Source of the DNA: Streptococcus cristatus
Lineage (GTDB): Bacteria; Bacillota; Bacilli; Lactobacillales; Streptococcaceae
Length of the DNA: 43,730 nt
Assembly: GCF_001578775.1 (NCBI RefSeq)
Contig: NZ_KQ969062.1
Span: 948,384-992,113 of the forward strand
Reading direction: 5' to 3'
Part shown: positions 8,086 through 16,568 of the stretch, in pieces
How positions within the stretch are numbered: the first letter of the stretch is position 1
Layout: every line of letters starts with the position of its first letter
Made by a program: the position numbers and the translations under genes
The notes under the pieces: generated by a model
Seen by the model: the letters and a program-made list of their open reading frames with translations, nothing else
Told to the model about the DNA's origin: nothing
Database searches by the model: none

Positions 8086-9057
8086 ATGTCTAAACCAGCT
8101 ATTTCAGTTATTATTCCAGTTTATAATGCACAAGACGGGATTAAACGCTGTGTAGATTCTCTTTTGAATCAATCATTTAAGAATTTTGAAATTATTCTTC
8201 TGAACGATGGTTCGAAAGATAATTCTTTAAAGATTCTAAAAGAATATGAATCAAAGTATGGTTTTATAAGAGTAATTGATAAACAAAATGAAGGAGTTGC
8301 AGTAACTAGAAATAAGGGGATTCTTCTAGCTGAGGGAGAATATACTATGTTCATGGATAATGATGATTTTGTTGATAGTGATTATATTGAAACTTTTTAT
8401 CAGGCTATCCATGAGAAAAATCTAGACTTGGTTATTGGTGGATACAAACGTGTCAATCAGGATAACCAAATTATCTTTAGCCAAGATATACAGCAGTCAG
8501 AGTGGTCCAAGTATATTATAATGGCTCCCTGGGCCAAAATTTACCGGACGGAGTTCTTGAAAACGAACAATCTAGAATTTTTTGACTATGGTATAGGAGA
8601 AGATATCATTTTTAACCTAGCTGCCTATAAGGCAACAGACAAAATAGGTTTGTTAGATTATAAAGGATATAATTGGTATTACAATAGTCAGAGTATTTCT
8701 AATACTTCTCAGAGAGGTTTCTCTCCTAAAATTGATATTTTAGTTCTTTTTTCAAAAATATTTGAGCTGGGTAAGCCATCTGAGCTAGAAGTATATTACT
8801 TGAAAAGATATTATGTTTGGTATTTGCTTTTTTCTGGGAGAACCTCATCCAATCAGGAGTTTATTCATCAGTATATTAGGATTAAGGAATGGTTAAAAGA
8901 GAATAAACTCATCAGTACGATCTCTCCCTTGTCTAAGAAGGTTCAGGGCGAAAGATTTCAGACTAAAATTTCACTTATTGTTTTTTTGAGCTTAGAGAAG
9001 TTAAGGTTAGTTCCATTATTTGCTAAAATTTATTGTAAAGGGAAGAAAGATAATTGA
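8086..9057 (+). CDS. Glycosyltransferase family 2
   Basis: This 323-residue GT2 enzyme resembles the preceding one: VIIPVYNAQDGIKRCVDSL, LNDGSKDNS, and the metal site FMDNDDFVDSDY. The C-terminal part contains GEDIIFNLAAYK, a likely ED acceptor/catalytic motif. The start ATG follows GAAAGGG. Two similar GT2 genes in tandem suggest addition of two successive sugars to one repeat or side chain; specificity is unknown. Its stop overlaps the TTG start of the GacI-like gene by 4 bases, which implies translational coupling and places it in the same operon. AT content is high at the 5' end and becomes closer to the flanking genome toward the 3' end. Confidence 0.85.
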   Translation: MSKPAISVIIPVYNAQDGIKRCVDSLLNQSFKNFEIILLNDGSKDNSLKILKEYESKYGFIRVIDKQNEGVAVTRNKGILLAEGEYTMFMDNDDFVDSDYIETFYQAIHEKNLDLVIGGYKRVNQDNQIIFSQDIQQSEWSKYIIMAPWAKIYRTEFLKTNNLEFFDYGIGEDIIFNLAAYKATDKIGLLDYKGYNWYYNSQSISNTSQRGFSPKIDILVLFSKIFELGKPSELEVYYLKRYYVWYLLFSGRTSSNQEFIHQYIRIKEWLKENKLISTISPLSKKVQGERFQTKISLIVFLSLEKLRLVPLFAKIYCKGKKDN

Positions 9058-9770
9058 AAGTTTTAATGATAATTCCGGCTTATAATGAGGAAGAAAGTAT
9101 TTTAAATACGGTTATGAGCATTGTAGAATATCGGAAGAAAGTTGATTTTGACTTAGACTACGTAGTTATCAATGATGGGTCAGTTGACAGAACTAAGGAG
9201 ATTTTGGACAGCCATCATCTGAATGCTATTCATTTGGTTATGAATTTAGGGATTGGTGGAGCTGTTCAGACGGGCTATAAGTATGCTCTTGAGAAGAATT
9301 ATGATGTGGCCGTACAGTTTGATGGAGATGGTCAGCATGATATTGAGTCGCTGGATGCTTTGCTGGAGCCTATTCGTCGTCAGCAGGCTGATTTGGTTGT
9401 TGGTTCTCGTTTTATCGGTGACAAGTCTTCGGAATTTCAGACGACTTTTATGCGGCGTTTTGGCATTACCATTATTTCAGCTTTTATTAAATTAACAACT
9501 GGCAAAAGGATTCTGGATACCACATCAGGCTATCGTTTGGCCAATCAAGACATTATTAGACAATTCGCTGAGCGCTATCCTATAAAATATCCTGAGCCAG
9601 AATCAATCGTCCATATCTTGAAGCGGAAATATAAAGTGGTGGAAGCACCAGCCAATATGTTTGAACGTTCAGGAGGAGTCTCTTCGATTACTCCGATTAA
9701 GTCCATTCGCTATATGATTGAAGTTTGCTCTTCGATCTTGATTGCTGCTTTTATGAAAGAGAGTGAATAA
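9054..9770 (+). CDS. GacI-like undecaprenyl-phosphate GlcNAc/sugar transferase
   Basis: This 238-residue GT2 protein is of the dolichol-phosphate-mannose-synthase type, without C-terminal membrane helices. Motifs are IIPAYNEEESI, INDGSVD, NLGIGGAVQTGYKYAL, and the DxD site QFDGDGQHD; TSGYRLANQ follows. S. pyogenes GacI has this size and layout. It makes GlcNAc-P-undecaprenol and needs the small membrane partner GacJ. The next gene encodes exactly such a DUF2304 protein, with a one-base stop/start overlap, which strongly supports the pair. The start is TTG, overlapping the previous stop (TTGA), with the ribosome site AAGGGAAGAAAG upstream. The sugar is inferred from the analogy and could differ, for example glucose. 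Confidence 0.85.
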   Translation: MKVLMIIPAYNEEESILNTVMSIVEYRKKVDFDLDYVVINDGSVDRTKEILDSHHLNAIHLVMNLGIGGAVQTGYKYALEKNYDVAVQFDGDGQHDIESLDALLEPIRRQQADLVVGSRFIGDKSSEFQTTFMRRFGITIISAFIKLTTGKRILDTTSGYRLANQDIIRQFAERYPIKYPEPESIVHILKRKYKVVEAPANMFERSGGVSSITPIKSIRYMIEVCSSILIAAFMKESE

Positions 9771-10129
9771 TGTCCATTTTGTCTATTGTTATGCTAGTGG
9801 CTTCAGTCCTATTCCTGTATTTTGTCTTTCGGAATATCAATCAAAACAATATTTTGTTTGAGCAAGCCTTTATGTGGATTATTATTGGCTTTGTACTGAT
9901 TGTTATTTCTATTTTTGATTGGATTCCCGTTTCGATTGCCAAATTGTTAGGCTTTGAGTTGACCTCAAACTTTGTCATGTCCTTGGCCATCTTTTTCCTG
10001 CTGGTTATTGTTTTTTTACATACTATTTCCATTTCCAAGCAAAAGGAACAAATCAAGCAGTTGGTGCAAGAACTGTCCATTATGAAGCAAAGAATGTCCA
10101 AGTTAGAGAGTGAAAAAGATGAAAAATAA
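9770..10129 (+). CDS. DUF2304 small membrane protein, GacJ-like activator
   Basis: This 119-residue protein has three hydrophobic segments (about 3-20, 31-51 and 63-84) followed by a charged coiled-coil-like tail (KQKEQIKQLVQELSIMKQRM), the DUF2304 layout. In S. pyogenes GacJ forms a complex with GacI and raises its activity; here the gene is fused to the GacI-like gene by a 1-base overlap (TAATG). It has no catalytic motif of its own. The coiled-coil tail is the likely contact with the cytosolic transferase. The next gene starts inside its 3' end. Confidence 0.83.
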   Translation: MSILSIVMLVASVLFLYFVFRNINQNNILFEQAFMWIIIGFVLIVISIFDWIPVSIAKLLGFELTSNFVMSLAIFFLLVIVFLHTISISKQKEQIKQLVQELSIMKQRMSKLESEKDEK

Positions 10130-10898
10130 CCATACCTGGGTGATTTGCGCCTATGGCGAAAGTGAATTTTTAGAAGCTTGTATCCTGTCTTTGCAAGCTC
10201 AAACCTTGCCATCAAAGATTATCTGCTATAGCTCAACACCGTTGGATTCAATCAAGCAGTTGTGCCAGAAGTATGAAATTCCTTTTTATACGAAAGAAGG
10301 CGGTGGTATCGGTAAGGACTGGAACAATGCCCTTACCTTTGTTGAGACTTCTTATGCTACCATTGCTCATCAGGATGACTACTATGAGCCAACTTATTTA
10401 GAAGCAGTGATGCAGAAGATAGAGCAGTCTAAGGATATTCTCATTGCCTATACAGATTATTTTGAAGAGAAAAATGGAGTTAAAATTCCGGCTAATACCA
10501 ATCTGAAAATCAAGACTCTCATGCTTAAAACCTTGAATATGATGCCATCCAGTCGTTTTTGGAGAAATCGGGTTCTAGCTTTTGGCAATCCCATTTCCTG
10601 TCCGGCGGTGACTTATAACTTAGAGGCATTAAGGGATTTTCGATTTGATGAGGAAATGCGCGTGAGTCTGGATTGGTACGCTTGGTACAAGATTAGCGCC
10701 TATAAGGGTAGCTTTGCTTATATTTCTGAGAAACTCATGTGCCACCGGATTCATGGAGAATCTGAAACAACCAAGACCATTTCAGATAATACTCGGACTA
10801 AAGAAGATTTGTTCATGTATCAGCTTTTCTGGCCTAAGTGGGTGGCTAATCTGATAAATAAAGCATACATGAAAAGTCAAGATGCTAACTCAAACTAA
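10119..10898 (+). CDS. Glycosyltransferase family 2
   Basis: This 259-residue GT2-fold protein begins MKNNHTWVICAYGESEFLEA, with IAHQDDYYEPTYLEA as the metal-binding DxD-like site and SLDWYAWYKIS downstream. The start ATG 10119 is chosen because AGAGAG lies 8 nt upstream. A GTG at 10110, 9 nt upstream in frame, lacks a ribosome site. It overlaps the DUF2304 gene by 11 bases, so it belongs to the same operon. It is shorter than the other GT2 proteins here and its first motif is divergent (no NDGS; instead YSSTPLDS), so donor preference may differ. It is a candidate functional replacement for the absent RgpE, by position in the pathway only. Confidence 0.8.
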   Translation: MKNNHTWVICAYGESEFLEACILSLQAQTLPSKIICYSSTPLDSIKQLCQKYEIPFYTKEGGGIGKDWNNALTFVETSYATIAHQDDYYEPTYLEAVMQKIEQSKDILIAYTDYFEEKNGVKIPANTNLKIKTLMLKTLNMMPSSRFWRNRVLAFGNPISCPAVTYNLEALRDFRFDEEMRVSLDWYAWYKISAYKGSFAYISEKLMCHRIHGESETTKTISDNTRTKEDLFMYQLFWPKWVANLINKAYMKSQDANSN

Positions 10899-10922
10899 TA
10901 GAGTTATTTACAAGGAAAGTAT

Positions 10923-13856
10923 ATGAAAGATTTAATATCTGTTGTTGTAACATGTTACAACCATCAAGACTACATTGAACAGTGTTTGCGCAGTATTTTT
11001 GAACAAACATATAAAAATATTGAGTTGTTGGTATTGGATGATGGGTCCACAGACAAGTCCGCCCAGATTATCCAAGAAACTTTGGTAGATTCCCCTTTCC
11101 CGACGCGGTTTGAAAGCCATGAAAATATGGGGGTTGTTAAGACAAGAAACAAGGCTTTGCAGCAAATTCAGGGCACTTATTTTATTTTTGTGGATAGTGA
11201 CGATTTTCTGGATTCAGACTTCATTGAGAGCTTCTATACAACCATGCTGCAAGAGGAGGCAGATATTGTCTATGGTGATTTGTACGACCCCGATAAAAAG
11301 GAATTTTACCTTAAATCACGGCCCTATGACAAGGTAGCTTTCTTAACGGAGAATTTTATTTCCAACTGTTCCCTCATTCGTCGCTCAATTGCTGATGGTA
11401 TTTATTATGATGAAGCGCTGAATCGTGAAAAATTGGAAGACTATGATTTTCTTTTAAACTTAATTATCAATCAAGGTGCGAAACCTGTTTATGATGCAAA
11501 TACAAAGCTGAATTATCGGGTCTTTGACAAAGAGTCAATCTCTAAACGAGATTCTACTCGATATCATTACGAAATCTATCTAAAAATCCTGCGTAAGTAT
11601 ATGAAACAGATACCAGATGAAGTTTATCAAGCTTTATCTGCAAATATCTACACTCTAGATAGCAGACTGAATGATTTAATTCAGCATATGAATCAGGTAT
11701 CCGATTATATTCATGAGCTAAAGGAAAACTGGGAACGTGATAGTGAATTGATTTATCAATATCAGGATGACATTGAAGAATTACGTAACTCACTCTCATA
11801 TCGCGTTGGGAATGCTATCGTCACTCCAATTAAGCAGGTAGGGCAGATTGTCAAAAATCCGCGGAATATCCGAACTGTCCTATCTCAAATGAAGCGTCAG
11901 TGCATTACCATAAAAAGAAACATCAAATCGCCCAAAAGCTATTATTATCGAGTTTTACGGAATTCTCAGCGAAAGCAGCTTCAACAAGTGACTGGCAATA
12001 AGTACCTAATCTACGTCATTTTTGAAGCAGAAGAGAATCTTCAGCGCTACAAGATCCTGTTTTTAGAGAAATTAGCAGCTTTAGTAGATGAAACATTGAT
12101 TGTAGTAAATGGAGGATTGAAATCAGAGGATTTATCTACTTTGGAACAGTATGGCCAAGTTCTGGTAAGGGATAATACAGGTTACGATGCTGCGGCATTT
12201 AGGGAAGGTATTTTAACCATTGGTAAGGAAAAGTTGCAAACTTCTACTCAGCTTCTGTTAGTCAATGATACGAATATTGGTCCAATGAGAGATTTGAATG
12301 AAGTCTTCCAAACAATGGCGGATAGAAATCTTGATTTCTGGGGGATTTCCTTTGGTGAAGTACAGGAAGATGCAACAAATTTCAATCAATATGGCTATAT
12401 CCCAGAGCATCTGCAATCTTATTTTCTAGTCATTGAGCCTTTATTACTTCGGTCAGAGGAATTTTTCGACTATTGGAACAACCTAACCGATACGGATTCA
12501 CGCGATAAGGCTATTGGGAAACACGAAACAACTTTTACTAAGTATTTTGCAGATTTAGGTTATCGATATGATGCTTTGGTGTCTGAAAACAAAGACAGTG
12601 CTATGTATATTCATCCTTTGAGAATGCTCAGGGCTGGTAGTCCGTTGGTTAAATACACGTCATTACAAAATTATAATGCGCAACAATTCCGTTGGCAGGG
12701 ATTGGAAAGACGAACAGAAATACCTGATTTGCTCAATTATGTACAAATGGAAACAGATTATCCAATTGAAATATTGGAAAACATTGTACAAAAATTCAAA
12801 TCAATCTCCAGAGAACAATATATCTTGATTATAGATGGGGTTGAAAATATCATTCCGCAATGTACACGTTACCGAGTACTGAACAAAGCAGAACAGTTGC
12901 GAAAAAACGGTTTCACTGTCAAAGTAGTAAATGTATCAGAATTTGAGATTTCTCAGGCTCGATATGCAAGTCATATTATCATCTATCGGGCTCCATGGTC
13001 TTATCAACTTCAATTCTTGTGCGATACAGCTAAAAGAGATAAAAAACCAGTTTATTTTGGCATTGATGATTTGGTTTTTGATACAGTTTATACAGATCAG
13101 CTGAGCTATACTCAAGGGTTGTCAGATAAGGACAAGGGCAACTATGATGCTGGTGTCAAAAATTATGGCAAGATGTTAGCTGCCTGTGACGGAGCGATTA
13201 CTTCGACTGTCCAACTGAAAGAAGAGCTGCTCAAATATAAAGATAAGGTGTTGCTGAACAGAAATCGAGCTTCCAGTGACTTGATTGAAATCAGTTCTCA
13301 CTTTATCAAAGATTATGTTCAGCAGGATTCAAAAGTCAAGATTGGCTATTTTTCAGGTTCAATCAGTCACAATGAAAATTTTGAATTGATAAAACCAGCC
13401 ATCCAATCCTTACTTGAAGTCTACAAGAATGTGGAGCTTCATGTCGTCGGATATTTGGATATTCCAGAGGATATGAAGCCGTATCAACAGCAGATCGTTG
13501 TACATGACTATGTGGACTGGAAGGATTTACCCCAGCTGATTAGTAGGGTAGATATCAATTTAGCGCCGCTGGTTGACTCGGTCTTTAACCGGGCTAAGTC
13601 TGAAATCAAATGGATGGAGGCTGCCTTAGTAAAAGTTCCTACAGTTGCTAGTCACATTGGAGCCTTCTCTGATATGGTAAAAGATGGGGAGACTGGAATT
13701 TTGGCTAAAGACGGGGAGTGGAAAGAAAAGTTAGAGTGTTTGATTCTTTCGTCTGACCTACGTCAGGAATTAGCGGAAAATGCCTATGATTTTGTTCTTG
13801 AAAACTGCAGTTTAGATAGTAAAGATGAAATGGTGAATGATTTTGAAAAGAAGTAA
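10923..13856 (+). CDS. Three-module glycosyltransferase: GT2 + RgpF-like + GT4
   Basis: This 977-residue protein carries three sugar-transfer modules. Residues 1 to about 240 are GT2 (VVVTCYNHQDYIEQCLRSIF, LDDGSTD, FVDSDDFLDSDF). After a coiled-coil linker (about 255-300), residues 355 to about 610 form a rhamnan-synthesis RgpF-like domain (DNTGYDAAAFREG, LLLVNDTNIGP, DFWGISFGE, HLQSYFLVIEPLLLRS, HETTFTKYF). Residues 635-977 are GT4-like (CTRYRVLNKAEQL, KIGYFSGSISHNENFELI, ELHVVGYLD, WMEAALVKVPTVAS, DGETGILA). It could add several sugars, probably including rhamnose, in series. It starts at ATG after AAGGAAAG and its end overlaps the next gene by 20 bases. Similar multi-domain enzymes exist in O-antigen and rhamnan loci, but the exact combination and linkage are unknown. 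Confidence 0.85.
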   Translation: MKDLISVVVTCYNHQDYIEQCLRSIFEQTYKNIELLVLDDGSTDKSAQIIQETLVDSPFPTRFESHENMGVVKTRNKALQQIQGTYFIFVDSDDFLDSDFIESFYTTMLQEEADIVYGDLYDPDKKEFYLKSRPYDKVAFLTENFISNCSLIRRSIADGIYYDEALNREKLEDYDFLLNLIINQGAKPVYDANTKLNYRVFDKESISKRDSTRYHYEIYLKILRKYMKQIPDEVYQALSANIYTLDSRLNDLIQHMNQVSDYIHELKENWERDSELIYQYQDDIEELRNSLSYRVGNAIVTPIKQVGQIVKNPRNIRTVLSQMKRQCITIKRNIKSPKSYYYRVLRNSQRKQLQQVTGNKYLIYVIFEAEENLQRYKILFLEKLAALVDETLIVVNGGLKSEDLSTLEQYGQVLVRDNTGYDAAAFREGILTIGKEKLQTSTQLLLVNDTNIGPMRDLNEVFQTMADRNLDFWGISFGEVQEDATNFNQYGYIPEHLQSYFLVIEPLLLRSEEFFDYWNNLTDTDSRDKAIGKHETTFTKYFADLGYRYDALVSENKDSAMYIHPLRMLRAGSPLVKYTSLQNYNAQQFRWQGLERRTEIPDLLNYVQMETDYPIEILENIVQKFKSISREQYILIIDGVENIIPQCTRYRVLNKAEQLRKNGFTVKVVNVSEFEISQARYASHIIIYRAPWSYQLQFLCDTAKRDKKPVYFGIDDLVFDTVYTDQLSYTQGLSDKDKGNYDAGVKNYGKMLAACDGAITSTVQLKEELLKYKDKVLLNRNRASSDLIEISSHFIKDYVQQDSKVKIGYFSGSISHNENFELIKPAIQSLLEVYKNVELHVVGYLDIPEDMKPYQQQIVVHDYVDWKDLPQLISRVDINLAPLVDSVFNRAKSEIKWMEAALVKVPTVASHIGAFSDMVKDGETGILAKDGEWKEKLECLILSSDLRQELAENAYDFVLENCSLDSKDEMVNDFEKK

Positions 13857-15144
13857 GACGATAAAAATAGAAAATATCTTTCTGGTCTTAGCGACGGTTT
13901 TTGTCATGACATTTATGGTGGTTCAACCGATCAATCGTGTTCCAGATGAAACGAATCACGCCCGCATGACTTGGGAGATTTTCCATAAGCCGACAGAGAA
14001 AACCTACAAGTGGATGGAAAATATCTCTTCGGAACCGCATGTTTATCCCAAAGAGTACAAGAAGCTTTTTACGGAAAAATTGGATTTATCTCAGGAAGAG
14101 TCTACTTTGGGGATTAATCTTAAGACTCTTTCCTTTTTACCGCAGCTAATTGGCATGACCTTGGGATCATTTATCTATCCATCAGTGGGAGTTATTATCA
14201 TGATAGGGCGATTTTTTAATGGCCTAGCCTATATTTTGGGTGTTTACTTCCTGATTAAGTATTTTAAGTACGGCAAGAAGGCTCTCTTTTTCATTTCACT
14301 TCTGCCAATTATGGTTCAGCAGGCAGCTTCTCTCTCCTATGATGTAATGAACTATTTGGAGCTTATGCTAGTTATTGGTTTTTTCACTAATATTGCTTCC
14401 AGCAAGAAATTTACCAATAAGAATTTCATCCAGCTTTTGATTATATCTGTTGGACTCTTTGCAACCAAACTGAACAATGTCTTATTGCTAGGCTTACTTC
14501 CATTCATTGATTTTGAAATGGAAGGATTCTTAGCTGTTTTGAACAAGCCTTTTCTTGCGACCAAGGCATTTATCGGTCGTCATCGCTATGTTTTTTACAG
14601 TTTGGCTTTTGTTGCTGTTTTCTTAGCCTTGCATTTGCTTTTCCGTCATCAAGGAGGGATCTTCCACTACAGTAGGGTTCTGCTTAACACCTTGTTTAAA
14701 CAGCGCATGAACGGTGACCTCAATACCATATTGACCATTGGTCTCTTTGGATTTTTGGGTAATTTCACCATTCAGTTGCCCCTGTGGCTAATCTTTCTTG
14801 ATGTAGCAGTACTGACTATCATTTTCTTGCAGTCCAAGAAAGATTTTATGATGAAGTCCTATGCAACTGTCTCCGCTTATCTTTTCCTTTTGCAGGTCAT
14901 TGCTGTTGTCACCATCATGTATCTAGAGTGGACTCCGATTGTTTTAGGAAAAGGTGCTCAGATATCCGTTGGAACTCAGGGCCGTTATTTTACGCCTTTC
15001 CTAATTCTCTTCTTACCCCTTCTTGCGAATATGGGCAAGCTAGAGATTCAGGAGCGGACAGTTAAAAACTTGCTTATAGGCACTTTGTCAGCTAACTTTT
15101 TAATTTCAATCTATTTAATGATTCCATTCTATTGGAATTGGTAA
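13837..15144 (+). CDS. DUF2142 polytopic membrane protein, probable GT-C glycosyltransferase (GacL-like role)
   Basis: This 435-residue protein has about ten membrane helices. Just after the first helix it carries VQPINRVPDETNHARMTWE, the P-DE-H signature of DUF2142 proteins, which are thought to be GT-C-fold enzymes with an acidic extracellular catalytic loop. GGIFHYSRV and KGAQISVGTQGRYFTPF near the end are typical conserved loops. In the group A carbohydrate locus the polytopic GacL attaches GlcNAc from a lipid carrier to exported polyrhamnose. Together with the GacI/GacJ-like pair and the flippase, this gene is the natural candidate for that step. It starts inside the 3' end of the three-module gene, so it is co-translated with it. 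Homology to GacL itself is not established. Confidence 0.7.
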   Translation: MILKRSKTIKIENIFLVLATVFVMTFMVVQPINRVPDETNHARMTWEIFHKPTEKTYKWMENISSEPHVYPKEYKKLFTEKLDLSQEESTLGINLKTLSFLPQLIGMTLGSFIYPSVGVIIMIGRFFNGLAYILGVYFLIKYFKYGKKALFFISLLPIMVQQAASLSYDVMNYLELMLVIGFFTNIASSKKFTNKNFIQLLIISVGLFATKLNNVLLLGLLPFIDFEMEGFLAVLNKPFLATKAFIGRHRYVFYSLAFVAVFLALHLLFRHQGGIFHYSRVLLNTLFKQRMNGDLNTILTIGLFGFLGNFTIQLPLWLIFLDVAVLTIIFLQSKKDFMMKSYATVSAYLFLLQVIAVVTIMYLEWTPIVLGKGAQISVGTQGRYFTPFLILFLPLLANMGKLEIQERTVKNLLIGTLSANFLISIYLMIPFYWNW

Positions 15145-15153
15145 GGATAAGCT

Positions 15154-16398
15154 ATGAAGAAAAATATTTTATTCATTTCGCCGACTGGAACTTTGGATAA
15201 TGGGGCAGAGATTTCTATTTTCCATCTGATGAAGTATTTGGTTCAAGATGGCTACGACGTTATCAATGCGATACCAGATTATCATGTCCAAGTCCAGCAA
15301 GACTATATTTCTACTCTTGCAAAAGAAGGAATTAAAACCATTACTCTGCCATCCGTAAAATGGTGGTGGGAGGATGCACCAGGTGGTCTTCCCGGAACTC
15401 ATGAAGAGAGGGTGAATTCTTACCAAGAAAATATTGCTGCGCTGAGAAAGTTAATGGTAGATAGCCATATTGACTTGGTCATTACAAATACAGTTAATAT
15501 GTTTCAAGGAGCAGTAGCAGCAGCTTGTGAGGATATTCCGCATTTCTGGCTGATTCATGAATTTCCTGAGGGAGAATTTAGTTATTATAAAGAGAAAATT
15601 GATTTTGTGGATGAATATTCTAAGGAGATTTTTGCGGTAACAGGTTCTCTGCAAAAAAGACTAGCCCAGCTTCTCCCTCATAGAGAAATTCAGTCCTTTG
15701 CCCCGTTTACTGAGATTGAAGTTAAAAAGGAGCACAAACTTGCTGGAACTGAGTGTCGTATTCTGTCGGTTGGTCGTCTAACAGAGAGAAAAAATCAACT
15801 AGAACTCCTTCAAGCTTATGCACAACTCCCTCAGCCAAGACCAGAACTAGTCTTTATTGGGGCTTGGGACAATGAATATAAGAATAAGTGTGACTCCTAT
15901 ATAGCTGAACATCAGTTAGAAGATGTCCAGTTTTTAGGATATCGTGATAATCCTTGGGCTGAGGCAACAACGACCGATGTGGCAGTTTTTCCATCCGCTA
16001 TGGAGACCTTTGGCCTAGTCTATATAGAATCCATTATGAATGGCCTGCCAACTATCCTATCAGATAATCCTGGCCATCTATCAGCTTATGAAATGTTCGA
16101 GGAGGGTCAACTCTATCCTACGGGAAATGTAGATGAATTAACAAATCAAATCCAGCAATGTTTAGAGAATTTCGAATACTTGAAGCAACGCTCTTTAGAT
16201 AGCATAGAAAGAGTAAAGAATCTTTACAAGGTTTCCAGTGTTTATCGTGACATATTAGAGGCAATCGCTCATTCGGATATAAATAGTGGACATTCTTTGC
16301 GACATATAAAATTTTTATTTGAACCGCGTCCTTCCGCTTCACCAATAAGTACTCTCTTGAACAAAGTAAAGAGAAAAATAAGTTTTTTAAAAAATTAA
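15154..16398 (+). CDS. Glycosyltransferase family 4 (GT-B fold)
   Basis: This 414-residue enzyme has an N-terminal acceptor domain starting ILFISPTGTLDNGAEISIFHLMKYL, where GA in the glycine loop is typical. Its C-terminal GT4 donor domain contains ILSVGRLTERKNQLELLQAY, FIGAWDNEYKN, FLGYRDNPWAEATTTDVAVF and the E-x7-E motif METFGLVYIESIMNGLP. It probably uses a nucleotide sugar to extend the cassette's glycan in the cytosol. Its start follows AAGGATAAGCT, 9 nt after the DUF2142 gene, and it is the last gene of the operon that begins at the flippase. A hairpin with a T-run follows. Donor is unknown. The C-terminal 45 residues are basic and could bind the membrane. Confidence 0.85.
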   Translation: MKKNILFISPTGTLDNGAEISIFHLMKYLVQDGYDVINAIPDYHVQVQQDYISTLAKEGIKTITLPSVKWWWEDAPGGLPGTHEERVNSYQENIAALRKLMVDSHIDLVITNTVNMFQGAVAAACEDIPHFWLIHEFPEGEFSYYKEKIDFVDEYSKEIFAVTGSLQKRLAQLLPHREIQSFAPFTEIEVKKEHKLAGTECRILSVGRLTERKNQLELLQAYAQLPQPRPELVFIGAWDNEYKNKCDSYIAEHQLEDVQFLGYRDNPWAEATTTDVAVFPSAMETFGLVYIESIMNGLPTILSDNPGHLSAYEMFEEGQLYPTGNVDELTNQIQQCLENFEYLKQRSLDSIERVKNLYKVSSVYRDILEAIAHSDINSGHSLRHIKFLFEPRPSASPISTLLNKVKRKISFLKN

Positions 16399-16437
16399 AG
16401 AATGCTTTTAAGTGACAGTAGTTACTACGGATGCTAT

Positions 16438-16496
16438 AAAAGTCGAATCAAACGATAATTTTGCTTAGGCGATATTATGCTTTGTTCGACTTTTTT
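16438..16496 (+). terminator. Probable terminator between the cassette and rgpA
   Basis: AAAAGTCGAA (16438-16447) pairs with TTCGACTTTT (16485-16494), followed by more T. The 37-nt loop is long and could fold further, so efficiency is uncertain. Confidence 0.6.
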
Positions 16497-16524
16497 CTCT
16501 GTAGCCCACAAATCACCAAGAAAA

Positions 16525-16533
16525 TGATATAAT
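16525..16533 (+). promoter_or_regulatory. Extended -10 promoter for rgpA operon
   Basis: TGATATAAT lies 36 nt before the rgpA start, after the hairpin that closes the cassette. It makes the backbone/export genes an independent transcript. Confidence 0.7.
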
Positions 16534-16568
16534 AGACTAGATTGTAAATCTTTGAATAGAGGAAAAGC

